DNA of 64,000 nt from Isosphaeraceae bacterium. Lineage in GTDB: Bacteria; Planctomycetota; Planctomycetia; Isosphaerales; Isosphaeraceae. Positions 9,526-17,903 of the stretch are shown piece after piece (the first letter of the stretch is position 1; each line of letters starts with the position of its first letter). The stretch spans positions 2,925,641-2,989,640 of the forward strand of contig BPJS01000001.1 of the NCBI GenBank assembly GCA_026004735.1. Direction: 5' to 3'. The position numbers and the translations under genes were made by a program. The notes beneath the pieces are model-generated. The model saw nothing but the letters and a program-made list of their open reading frames with translations, was not told the DNA's origin and did not search any database.

Positions 9526-9738
9526 GAATCCCGGCAGTCGGATCTGGCTCATCGGAGCCGCTCCATGTCCTTCGCTCCATCCGCTGTACCACCGCCCGGC
9601 CCATCCCGGCAGCAAAGGCCTCAGCGGTCGCACGGGGCGGACGGGTCGAGCGATCCAGAGCCCGGGCATGGCGCTCCGATTCGCCGGAGGCCGTCTGTCC
9701 CTTGAATCCTCTCCCCCCGACAGACCGAACCCCCGATC
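9526..9738. other. Intergenic region
   Basis: About 210 bases between the DUF1501 and TolB-like genes, with no supported gene, RNA or terminator. Confidence 0.5.
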
Positions 9739-10632
9739 ATGACCGCCTGGCTCCTCGTTCCGCTGCTCTGCCTGGCTCCGGGCCAGATCGACCGCCTGAT
9801 CCGCCATACGACCGACGGACTCGACAAGCAACGGCCGGCCTGGTCGCCGGACGGCCGGACGCTGGCCTTTGCCCGCCACGAGCGCGGCGGCCAGCGGATT
9901 CACCAATATCTGGTCGAACCGGATGATCCCGACCCGCTGCGGCGCCTGACGCCGGACCGCGACGACCCAACCTTCTGGGCCGTCTTCCGCCCGACGGACG
10001 GCCAGACTCTGCTGCTGGCCGTCATCTCGTTTAGCGGTACCCAAGGCAACATCGACATCGCCTCAATCCGCCGCGACAGCACCGACCTCAAGGTGATCGC
10101 CCGCGACCCCCAGCCGAAGCTCTCGTTTCAAGACTGGCCGGCCTGGGCGCCCGACGGCGATCAGTTCGCCTTCAGCTCGACCCACGAAGGAAATCAGGAG
10201 ATTTATCTTGCGAAGGCCGACGGCTCGGAGTGGCGCCGCCTGACGCAGCATCCCGGGATCGACGCCCACCCCTGCTTCACGCCCGACGGTCACCGTCTCG
10301 TCTTCGCCACCGACCGCTGGGGCGGCTTCGAGCTTGCTTCCATGAATCGCGACGGGACCGACGTCCGCCGGCTCACGCAAAGCCCCGGCCTGGATGACTA
10401 TCCGGCCGTCTCGCCTGACGGGCGGCGGATCGCCTTCGTCTCCAACCGCGACGGCAATTTCGAAGTCTACGTCATCGACATCGACGGCTCGAACCCGATC
10501 AACCTTTCTCGCAACGAGGGCCGCGATACCCACCCGACCTGGACCCCTGACGGCCGCGGCGTGACGTTCGTCTCCGAACGTGACGGAGGGGTGGACATCT
10601 ATACCGCGAGGCTGGCTGAACCGGAGCCTTGA
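9739..10632 (+). CDS. TolB-like PD40 beta-propeller protein
   Basis: A 297-residue protein made almost entirely of WD40-like PD40 repeats. At least five W-x-PDG / F-x-PDG repeat signatures can be read (AWSPDGRTLAFA, AWAPDGDQFAFSS, CFTPDGHRLVFAT, AVSPDGRRIAFVS, TWTPDGRGVTFVS), as in the TolB propeller. A short hydrophobic N-terminus (LLVPLLCLAPGQ) may be a signal peptide. It lacks the N-terminal domain of true TolB, and no tol/pal genes are nearby, so a periplasmic binding or sensor propeller is more likely than TolB itself. Confidence 0.87.
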   Translation: MTAWLLVPLLCLAPGQIDRLIRHTTDGLDKQRPAWSPDGRTLAFARHERGGQRIHQYLVEPDDPDPLRRLTPDRDDPTFWAVFRPTDGQTLLLAVISFSGTQGNIDIASIRRDSTDLKVIARDPQPKLSFQDWPAWAPDGDQFAFSSTHEGNQEIYLAKADGSEWRRLTQHPGIDAHPCFTPDGHRLVFATDRWGGFELASMNRDGTDVRRLTQSPGLDDYPAVSPDGRRIAFVSNRDGNFEVYVIDIDGSNPINLSRNEGRDTHPTWTPDGRGVTFVSERDGGVDIYTARLAEPEP

Positions 10633-10876
10633 GCCTCGGTCGTGGGCCAGCCGAGGCGGATCAACGCGCTGTCCAATTCGTTGGGCACGATCGGCGCCAC
10701 GAATGCTGCAAGTGTTGGCGATCGTCTCCTTTGCCGCCTCCTGGTTCCTGGACCAGACCGCGACGGGTCGCGCCGGTCCTGAACCATTTTTTTGGGAAAT
10801 GACGGCGTGGTCGTTGTCATGATGGCAGCAGCCACGACCCGACGCGTAGATCGCCCACCGGAGCGCCGCCCTCGGC
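10633..10876. other. Intergenic region upstream of sigma-factor operon
   Basis: It contains a 7-bp inverted repeat (GCCTCGG/CCGAGGC at 10633-10639 and 10651-10657) just after the propeller gene, without a T-tract. This may be a weak terminator. No gene was seen. Confidence 0.35.
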
Positions 10877-11386
10877 ATGGACCACGAAGCGCTGGGACGC
10901 CTGATCGACCGTCATGCGCGGGCTTTGGCCCTCTACGCTCGGCAGTGGTGCGAGCCGGCCGATGACGTGGTTCAGGAGGCCTTCGCCGCGCTGGCGTCGT
11001 TGCGTCAGCCGCCAGACCATCCGGTTGCCTGGCTGTTCCGTACCGTACGGCACCGCGCGATCAATGCCGGCAAGGCGGCTCGACGTCGGCGGCTCCATGA
11101 GTCGGCCGCCGGCCTCGGCTGGTTTGCGGCCCGCGCGCCGCGCCACCACCCTGACCACCTCGATCCCGAGGATGCCGCCGCGGCTCTGGCGAAACTGCCG
11201 CCCAATCAGCGCGAGATCATCGTCGCCCATCTCTGGGGCGGTCTGACGTTTGAGGAAGTCGCCGCGCTGGCCCGGATCTCGACCAGCTCGGCTCATCGTC
11301 TTTACCACGCCGGTCTGACAACGCTCCGCGAACAACTGGGGGTACCATGCCCAGCGACGCCTCGCTCCCGATCGACGCCGACCTGA
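10877..11386 (+). CDS. ECF-type RNA polymerase sigma factor
   Basis: An alternative sigma factor of 169 aa that should direct RNA polymerase to a small regulon. Region 2 is visible near the N-terminus (ADDVVQEAFAALA, then VAWLFRTVRHRAINAGKAARRR) and region 4 at about residues 105-155 (LPPNQREIIVAHLWGGLTFEE and a helix-turn-helix with STSSAHRLYHAGL). No convincing Shine-Dalgarno precedes the ATG. The 3' end overlaps the next gene by 40 bases, and that gene encodes a probable membrane partner, as is common for ECF sigma/anti-sigma pairs. Confidence 0.88.
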   Translation: MDHEALGRLIDRHARALALYARQWCEPADDVVQEAFAALASLRQPPDHPVAWLFRTVRHRAINAGKAARRRRLHESAAGLGWFAARAPRHHPDHLDPEDAAAALAKLPPNQREIIVAHLWGGLTFEEVAALARISTSSAHRLYHAGLTTLREQLGVPCPATPRSRSTPT

Positions 11387-11856
11387 CCGCCTTTGAGTCG
11401 GCGCTGCGCGACCTCGACCCGGCCCCTGTGCGGCTCGACCGCGACGCCCTGATGTTCCGTGCCGGGCAGGCCCACGCGCCCGCCCGCAGCCGGCTGGCTC
11501 TGGGCTGGCCGCTCGCCACCGCCGCGCTGGCGCTCGTGGCCGCCGGCCAGGCCGCCCTGCTGGCGACCCGACCGCCAACGGTCCTAGAGGGGCCGATCCC
11601 CGCCCCGGGATCGGAGGCGACCGCGGCTCCCTATTCTCTTCCGGAGTCCTCCCCGCCCATGATCCCAGCGTTACCGGTCCCGCGGACCGAGTCTCAGCGG
11701 CTGGCTTTGCGACTGGCGTTGCACGGCCTCGACGCGCTGCCGCCGTCGCCCGCCGCCGTGGCAACCTGGTCTGCTCCGCCGTTCCAACTTCGCTCCGCCA
11801 CCGACCTACTCCGCGCCGAGATCGACCAGATCCTCAACCCGGGAGATCCCTCATGA
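11347..11856 (+). CDS. Hypothetical membrane protein, possible anti-sigma factor
   Basis: A 169-residue protein with a cytoplasmic N-terminal part of about 45 residues and a single membrane helix at about residues 55-75 (LATAALALVAAGQAALLA). A proline-rich exported C-terminal part follows. This topology and the position directly downstream of, and overlapping, an ECF sigma factor fit an anti-sigma factor. No zinc-binding anti-sigma signature (HxxxCxxC) is present, so the role is inferred from context only. The stop overlaps the next start by ATGA. Confidence 0.7.
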   Translation: MPSDASLPIDADLTAFESALRDLDPAPVRLDRDALMFRAGQAHAPARSRLALGWPLATAALALVAAGQAALLATRPPTVLEGPIPAPGSEATAAPYSLPESSPPMIPALPVPRTESQRLALRLALHGLDALPPSPAAVATWSAPPFQLRSATDLLRAEIDQILNPGDPS

Positions 11857-13340
11857 TTGGCTGGCTACGTGCTGTGCTCGCGGTCGCTTTCATGGCAGGC
11901 TCTGTCTCCGCGCAACCCCCGCACCCGCCCCGGCCGGAGCCCGTCCTGCTGACCCTCCACCCCGCCGAGGAACCAATCCCTGCGCTCAAGTACCGGCTGG
12001 TGCCGGAGCGCCGCGACCTCGTGCCTGGCAACGCCGCCCTGTTCTACCATCGCGCGATTCTCAAAATCGTCCGGGCCAACCTGCAACGGCCACCTCACCC
12101 CGAGTCTGCAAGCTCTCCACCTGGCTCGGCCCCCGCCGAAAAGATCGCCGAGTGGGCCTCCTGTCCGATCGACCAACTGGATGCCGAACAGGCCCGGTCG
12201 ACACTATCTCTCTACCAGACTGCTCTTCAGGAGGCTGAACTGGGCGCCTTCCGCCGCGAATGTGAGTGGGAATTCGACACCCGCCCCGAAGGACTCACGC
12301 TCCTGCTCGACGAGATCCAGGAAATGCGTTCGCTGGCCCGTCTGGTCGCCGTCCGGGCCCGCCTGGCCATCCTCGACGGCGACGTCGACACCGCCATGCA
12401 CTGGATCCAGGTCGGCTATACCCTCGGCCGCCACACCGCCAGTGGCCCGACCCTAATCCAGGCTCTGGTCGGCATCGCCATCCAGCGCGTCATGAGCGGC
12501 TGTCTCCAGGATCTGATTCAACGCCCGGGTACGCCCAGCTTGTATTGGGCGCTGGTCAACCGTCCTCGCCCGATGGTCGATCTTGGCCGGGCCCTGGAAG
12601 GCGAGCGCTACCTCCTCGAACGAGAGCTGCCCAAACTGAGCGAACTGGAGCGGGGCGCCTGGTCGCAGGCGGAGGCCCGACGCTTCGTGGATGAACTGGA
12701 AACCAAGCTGGCCTACTGGACCGCTGGCCCCGCCCCAGGATCGCCCACGACTTTCAGCCTCGCTGCGCTTGGGCGTCGACTGGGCATCGCGGCCATCGCT
12801 GCCAAACTCTACCCGGACGCCAAGCGCCGGCTGATCGCGCAGGGGCGCCCGGCGGATCTGGTGGAGCGCATGCCCGTCGTCCAGGTTGCGGTCCTTGATA
12901 CCCTGCTCACCTATCGTTCCGCCCGCGACCATCTCTACAAATGGATGAGCCTCCCCTACTGGCAGGCACAGACCGGCCTGGATCGAGCCTCGTCGCTGGG
13001 CCTGGAGACACCCGAGGCCAAACTCGCCAACCCGCTCCTGAGCCTGTTCGCGCTCCTGGTTCCCCCCTTGAAGGCCGCGCTTCTCGGCCAGGTGAATCTG
13101 GAACGCCAGCTCGACGCCCTGCAGACCATCGAGGCCATTCGCCTCGCCGCGAAGCGCGATGGCACGCTCCCGCCCACCCTCGAGGCCCTGCCCGTCCCCG
13201 CACCGCTCGATCCGGCCACCGGTCAGCCCTTTGTCTACCGACTTCAAGACAAAACCGCGCAGCTCTCCGCTCCCATTCCCTCGGGAGCCCCCGACCACCC
13301 CAGCTACGAGGTACGCTTCATCCTGAAGCTCGCCCCGTGA
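11853..13340 (+). CDS. Secreted hypothetical protein of the sigma-factor operon
   Basis: A 495-residue protein with a clear signal peptide (WLRAVLAVAFMAGSVSAQ, cleavage around residue 20). The rest is largely helical, with a tetratricopeptide-like feel (AMHWIQVGYTLGRHTASG). The C-terminal region has the pattern ERQLDALQTIEAIRLAA followed by a GTLPPTLEAL segment, seen in many planctomycete secreted proteins. No catalytic motif was recognised. Translation is coupled to the putative anti-sigma gene by ATGA, so it is likely a direct output of the sigma factor. Confidence 0.75.
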   Translation: MIGWLRAVLAVAFMAGSVSAQPPHPPRPEPVLLTLHPAEEPIPALKYRLVPERRDLVPGNAALFYHRAILKIVRANLQRPPHPESASSPPGSAPAEKIAEWASCPIDQLDAEQARSTLSLYQTALQEAELGAFRRECEWEFDTRPEGLTLLLDEIQEMRSLARLVAVRARLAILDGDVDTAMHWIQVGYTLGRHTASGPTLIQALVGIAIQRVMSGCLQDLIQRPGTPSLYWALVNRPRPMVDLGRALEGERYLLERELPKLSELERGAWSQAEARRFVDELETKLAYWTAGPAPGSPTTFSLAALGRRLGIAAIAAKLYPDAKRRLIAQGRPADLVERMPVVQVAVLDTLLTYRSARDHLYKWMSLPYWQAQTGLDRASSLGLETPEAKLANPLLSLFALLVPPLKAALLGQVNLERQLDALQTIEAIRLAAKRDGTLPPTLEALPVPAPLDPATGQPFVYRLQDKTAQLSAPIPSGAPDHPSYEVRFILKLAP

Positions 13341-13397
13341 TGGTTTCTTCCTGAATCGCTTCTCCTCCCCCCGCGACCTTCTTCAGGACTTCCTCCG

Positions 13398-14906
13398 ATG
13401 CACTGGTCCGCCACGCTCGCCTTGCTTCTACTTTCAGCCCAGAACGAACCGGCGACCGCGAAGATCGCCACGATCGCCCCCTTCGTCGGCGAGGAGGTGA
13501 TGGCGATCCTCCATATGGATCTCGCCGCGATCGACGTCGAGCGCGACGTCAAGGCCATGCTCGGCGGTCTGGCCGACGACCGCGACATCCAGCAGGGCTT
13601 GCCGGTGATGGCCCAGACGCTCAACGCCCTCCGCCAAACCGGCGCCGGCGACGCCTACCTTCTCGTCGACCCTCTCGAGCTGCCCGGTGTGCCGACCATC
13701 GTGATGCCGGCCGCACGCGATCCAAACGCCCTCCGCGAAATCCTCGCCGGCCTGCTCGCCAAGGCTGGCCCGCCCGTTGCGGTTGAGGTCGTCCGCGGCG
13801 CTGTGGTCGCCGGTTCGCCGGAATCGGTCAAGCGGCTCCACCAGCCCCAGCCGGTACGCAAGGGGCTTGTCCAAGCGCTTGCCGCCGCTGGCGATGCTCC
13901 GCTTGCCGCCGTCCTCCTGCCTAGCGACGCCCAGCGCCGCGCTCTCGAGGAGGCTGTTCCCGAGCTGCCCCGCGAACTTGGCGGCGGTTCGATCGCGCCG
14001 TTTTCCGAGGGCCTGCAATGGGCCGTCGCCACGATCCGCACGCGCCCGACGGTCGAATTCCACCTGCTGGCCCAGGCCAGCGACGCAAAATCCGCCGAGC
14101 AGATGCACGCCCTCATCAACCGCTTACTCGACGCCATCCCGCAGCTCGTCCCTCCAGGATCGGCCCCCGAGGCTCTCACCCAGAGGCTCGCCCGCTTACG
14201 TCCCGAGCTGAAGGGCGACCAGCTCGTCCTTCGGCTCGATGCCGAGGAGGCGGTGGCGATGATTGTTGAGCCTGTCACCGCCGCCCGTCAGGCCGCCCGC
14301 CGCGCGCAGAGCAGCAACAATCTCAAACAGATCGGCCTCGCAATGCACAACTTTCACGATGTCCACGGCAGCTTCCCACCGGCTTATCTGAAGACCAAAG
14401 ACGGCAAGCCCGGCCTGAGCTGGCGCGTGGCGATTCTTCCATATATCGAGCAGGCCGAACTCTACCACGAGTTCAAGCTCGACGAACCCTGGGACAGCCC
14501 CCACAACAAAGCCCTGATCGAGAAGATGCCCTCAGTCTACGCCGATCCCGCCTCCCAGGTCGCCGCCGAGGGCAAGACGGTCTACCTCGCCCCGCGGGGC
14601 GACGCCACCCTCCTGCGCGGCGCCGAGGGCGTCCGGATCCGGGAGATCGTCGACGGCACCTCGTTAACCATCATGGTCGTCCAAGCCAACGACACCCACG
14701 CCGTCCCTTGGACCAAGCCCGACGACTGGGAGGTCGGCGACAGACCGACCCTCGACGCCGTGACCGGTCTCTACCCTGGCGGCTTCAACACCCTCTTCGG
14801 CGACGGCTCGGTCCGGTTCCTCAAGGACACGATCCACCTGGACGTGCTCAAGGCCTTACTGACCCGCAACGGCGGCGAAGTAATCAATATCGACGCCCTT
14901 GACTGA
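13398..14906 (+). CDS. DUF1559 domain-containing protein with signal peptide
   Basis: A 502-residue protein. A short signal peptide (WSATLALLLLSAQ) is followed by a roughly 280-residue lineage-specific region. A DUF1559 domain then begins at about residue 290 (RRAQSSNNLKQIGLAMHNFH, FPPAYLKTKDG, LSWRVAILPYIEQ). It ends with the conserved family tail FNTLFGDGSVRFLK. Typical DUF1559 proteins carry a type IV pilin-like N-terminal helix; here the domain is placed at the C-terminus of a secreted protein instead. It lies 57 bases after the preceding gene on the same strand, so it probably belongs to the sigma-controlled operon. Confidence 0.88.
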   Translation: MHWSATLALLLLSAQNEPATAKIATIAPFVGEEVMAILHMDLAAIDVERDVKAMLGGLADDRDIQQGLPVMAQTLNALRQTGAGDAYLLVDPLELPGVPTIVMPAARDPNALREILAGLLAKAGPPVAVEVVRGAVVAGSPESVKRLHQPQPVRKGLVQALAAAGDAPLAAVLLPSDAQRRALEEAVPELPRELGGGSIAPFSEGLQWAVATIRTRPTVEFHLLAQASDAKSAEQMHALINRLLDAIPQLVPPGSAPEALTQRLARLRPELKGDQLVLRLDAEEAVAMIVEPVTAARQAARRAQSSNNLKQIGLAMHNFHDVHGSFPPAYLKTKDGKPGLSWRVAILPYIEQAELYHEFKLDEPWDSPHNKALIEKMPSVYADPASQVAAEGKTVYLAPRGDATLLRGAEGVRIREIVDGTSLTIMVVQANDTHAVPWTKPDDWEVGDRPTLDAVTGLYPGGFNTLFGDGSVRFLKDTIHLDVLKALLTRNGGEVINIDALD

Positions 14907-14948
14907 ACGGCAACGCGTCCCTTTTGCCTGACCCGAGGGCGGTCTGCC

Positions 14949-15941
14949 TCACGGCTGGCTGCCCTCGGCCGTCTCAACCACCGGCTCGATCCCCAGATAC
15001 CGGCAGTACCCTTCATAGAGCGCGCGCTGCCGTTCGCCGCGGTATGGGCTGAGGTAGTGAAAAAAATCGAACGTGACGATCTGTTCCACATAGGGCGCGA
15101 CGGCTTTCAATTGACGCTCCAGCCGCTCGATCTCCGTCGGGATAAACCCGAATTCCTTCTCGGGATCCTCGCGCTCGAACGACTCCAGGTCGCACCAAAG
15201 CCGTACACCGGTCTGCCGGCAGACATCGCGGAACATGGCAAAAAACGGTGGCACTTTCGCCTCGAGCGCGTCGTCCCAGCCCCGCGCGCCCACCCCATCC
15301 TGCACCATCATGATATCGATCCCAGCGCCATCGAGCAGTTCGGAGTAGATCCGGCGCATCTCCTCCAGTGGCGTCAAATCACTGAAGAACGGCGCAAAGG
15401 CGACCGGCTGATCGCGCAATGCCTTGCAATGGTCGCTCAGAGCGCGGAAATAGTCGCGGAGCTGCCGGGTCTTCTCAGGCGACATGAAGCCGCTTGCCTC
15501 CTCGGTGAAATACCAGCCGGCGAACGATCGGTGCGATCCGTAGCGATCGACGATCTTACGGGTCAGCGCCCGGCGACGCTCCAGGGCACCGCGAAGGTAG
15601 TCGGCATCCCACTTCCACCATCCGTCCTCAGCAGCCGTTCCCAGGAATACGGTCATCCCCCGGTCGTCGGCGAGTTTCAAAATCGTGCCGGTCGGATCGA
15701 CGGCGGTCGGGTCCTCGGGAATCAGGCTCACATCGTTGTACTGGAGATACTGGATGACGATCGTCGTCATGCCCAGCCGGTGCATCGCGTCGATCTCGCG
15801 CCGCCAATCCTCGGGCGTCAGCTTGTTCATCCAACCCTGAAGCTGGATGAAGCCACCTGCCAACCGCGGAGGGGCCTCCGCGGCCATCGCCCGACCCAAC
15901 AAAAGCGTCGCACACAGAATCGCAGAGAGGCTCTGTTTCAT
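14949..15941 (-). CDS. DUF4434-like secreted TIM-barrel protein
   Basis: A 330-residue exported protein resembling the DUF4434 glycosidase-like TIM-barrel family. It has a signal peptide (MKQSLSAILCATLLLGRAMA), then LAGGFIQLQGWMNKLTPEDW, MTTIVIQYLQYND, FAGWYFTEEASG (probable active-site glutamates) and IDIMMVQDGVGARGW. An upstream in-frame ATG at 15959 adds MNDENA. The 15941 start places the signal peptide at the very N-terminus and is preferred. Longer extensions overlap the DUF423 gene and are unlikely. Function is probably carbohydrate processing in the periplasm. Confidence 0.8.
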   Translation of the reverse strand: MKQSLSAILCATLLLGRAMAAEAPPRLAGGFIQLQGWMNKLTPEDWRREIDAMHRLGMTTIVIQYLQYNDVSLIPEDPTAVDPTGTILKLADDRGMTVFLGTAAEDGWWKWDADYLRGALERRRALTRKIVDRYGSHRSFAGWYFTEEASGFMSPEKTRQLRDYFRALSDHCKALRDQPVAFAPFFSDLTPLEEMRRIYSELLDGAGIDIMMVQDGVGARGWDDALEAKVPPFFAMFRDVCRQTGVRLWCDLESFEREDPEKEFGFIPTEIERLERQLKAVAPYVEQIVTFDFFHYLSPYRGERQRALYEGYCRYLGIEPVVETAEGSQP

Positions 15942-16021
15942 GGCGTTCTCATCGTTCATGGTCAAACAAAAGGAACGGCATCCCTGGCGCGATCGACGGC
16001 CACCTGGCTGCCTACGGCCGA

Positions 16022-16456
16022 TCAACCCGATCGGAGACCGGCGGCCGCAACGGCCAACGCCGCCCACCCCACCAGCAACGCCACCCCACCGATCGGCGTG
16101 ATTGCCCCGAGGACCCCCAGGCCCGTCAAACCCAGCACATACAGACTCCCCGAAAAGATGACCATTCCCAGCAGAAACGCCCAGCCGGCCACGTTCGCCG
16201 CCGTGCTCGGCCCGGAGTGAAGCACGAGCAGACCGACCGCGATCAGCGCGACGGCATGGTAGGCGTTGTAGCGCGCACCCGTCTCGAACACCTCCAGCCG
16301 GCGCTCCGGAGCCACATAACGGCTCCGTCCCTCGAGCGCGGCCGGAGCCGATGACGCCAGAACCCGCTCCCGCAGCCCGTGCGCTCCAAAGGCTCCCATC
16401 GCCACCGCAACGAAACCCATCACCGCGCCAAGTTGAAGCCACTGGGAACCGGTCAT
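16022..16456 (-). CDS. DUF423 family membrane protein (YgdD-like)
   Basis: A small inner-membrane protein of 144 aa with four hydrophobic segments. It carries the family signatures GAVMGFVAVAMGAFGAHGL at the N-terminus, YNAYHAVALIAVG in the middle, and FSGSLYVLGLTG with a GAITPIGG turn. A GTG at 16465 is possible, but GAGGTGA sits at ideal spacing before the ATG at 16456. Function is unknown. Confidence 0.88.
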   Translation of the reverse strand: MTGSQWLQLGAVMGFVAVAMGAFGAHGLRERVLASSAPAALEGRSRYVAPERRLEVFETGARYNAYHAVALIAVGLLVLHSGPSTAANVAGWAFLLGMVIFSGSLYVLGLTGLGVLGAITPIGGVALLVGWAALAVAAAGLRSG

Positions 16457-16504
16457 CAGATTCACCTCAAACCCTCAACGATCCCAGACCGACCGCCTAA
16501 CCCG

Positions 16505-17896
16505 TCACACCCCAACCGCCGTGGGCCGGGGCGCAGGCGGCAGCCGGAGCACCAAAGCCCGGATCTCGGCAGCCAGAAAGAGCGAACCGGTAACGCAGAT
16601 CAAGGCGTCGCCTCCGGCCAGGCTCTGGGCCAGTTCGAGCGCGACGGCCGGACTCTCCGCGACGCGAACATCCGGAAACCCCAGCCGGCTGGCCGCGGCG
16701 GCAACCTCCGCAGGTGCTACGGACCGTGGATTCTCCAAATATCGCGTCGCGATCGTTCGCTCAAACAAGGGACCCAGCCAGCGGAGCTGGCCGACCAGAT
16801 CCTTGTCGCGGGTTGTACCGAAGATCAGGATCCGCCGCCGGCTCGGAAAGTGCGTCACCAGCGTTTCCGCCAAGGCCCGGGCCGAGGCCGCATTGTGCGC
16901 GCCATCGATCACCAGCAGCGGATCTTCCGAGACCACCTCCACCCGCGCCGGCAAGCGCAGACCGTTCCAGCCCGCCCGCACGGCCGCCTCGTCCACGCGC
17001 AGCGACGGATCGCGCTGGCCGAGGGCCTCCAGCGCGGCGATCGCCACGGCCGCGTTGGCCGCCTGGTGCTCGCCGTGGAACGGTACGAGCAGCGGCTCCC
17101 AGGCACGCCGCCAGGTAGCCACCCGAACCCGACCGTGCGCCGGTCGAGCCAGGGGAGCCGTCGGCGGCTCGTAGCTGAAGCCAAACGACCGGCCGATCTC
17201 ATGCAAGGTCGCTCGCCGCTGCCGCGCGACCCGCTCGATCGCCGCGCGGGCGTCGCGGCCCGGTACCCCACTGACGGCCAGTCCCCCCCGCTTGATGATC
17301 CCGGCTTTCTCCCCGGCGATCGCGCCCAGCGTGTTGCCGAGCTGCCGCGTATGGTCGTAAGAGATCGAGGTGATGACCGAGACCAACGGCCGCACCACGT
17401 TCGTCGAATCAAGCCGTCCGCCCAGCCCAACCTCGAGCACCACCGCGCCCGCGCCCACCTCGGCGAAGTGAACCAGGCCCATCGCCGTCGTCACCTCGAA
17501 GAACGTCAGCGGCCTGCGCGCCTCGGCCTCCGCCTGGGCGTCGATCACCGCCACGGCCGGCATCACCCGGTCGATCAACGCATTCAGGGCCTCGGCTCGG
17601 ATCGGCTTGCCATCGACCTGAAACCGTTCTTCCAAACGATGCAAATGCGGCGACGTATACAGACCGGTCCGCACCCCCGCCGCCGATAGCGCCGCCGCGA
17701 TCAGCGTCGAGGTCGAGCCTTTCCCCTTAGTGCCGGCCACATGGACGATCCGCAGCCCCCGGTGAGGGTCGCCCAGAACCCGCAGCAGCCGCCGCATCCG
17801 TTCCAGCCGCAATTCACCCGAGCGCGGCATCCCCGAGCGCTCGTAGTTGAGCCGGCTGTACAGGGCGTTGAGCCGTTCGAGGTCATCATCACGCAT
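16505..17896 (-). CDS. folC: Folylpolyglutamate synthase / dihydrofolate synthase
   Basis: A Mur-ligase-family enzyme of 463 aa that adds glutamate to (dihydro)folates using ATP. Family motifs seen: the P-loop VAGTKGKGSTS at about residue 50, SPHLHRLEERFQVDG, the LEVGLGGRLDSTNVV block, the ISYDHTRQLGNTLGAIAGEKAGI block and DGAHNAASARALAE in the ligand-binding part. The ATG at 17896 gives the usual family N-terminus (LERLNALYSRLNYERSG). The start lies 7 bases after the stop of the upstream C45-type gene, suggesting cotranscription. Confidence 0.92.
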   Translation of the reverse strand: MRDDDLERLNALYSRLNYERSGMPRSGELRLERMRRLLRVLGDPHRGLRIVHVAGTKGKGSTSTLIAAALSAAGVRTGLYTSPHLHRLEERFQVDGKPIRAEALNALIDRVMPAVAVIDAQAEAEARRPLTFFEVTTAMGLVHFAEVGAGAVVLEVGLGGRLDSTNVVRPLVSVITSISYDHTRQLGNTLGAIAGEKAGIIKRGGLAVSGVPGRDARAAIERVARQRRATLHEIGRSFGFSYEPPTAPLARPAHGRVRVATWRRAWEPLLVPFHGEHQAANAAVAIAALEALGQRDPSLRVDEAAVRAGWNGLRLPARVEVVSEDPLLVIDGAHNAASARALAETLVTHFPSRRRILIFGTTRDKDLVGQLRWLGPLFERTIATRYLENPRSVAPAEVAAAASRLGFPDVRVAESPAVALELAQSLAGGDALICVTGSLFLAAEIRALVLRLPPAPRPTAVGV

Positions 17897-17903
17897 ACGC
17901 GAC

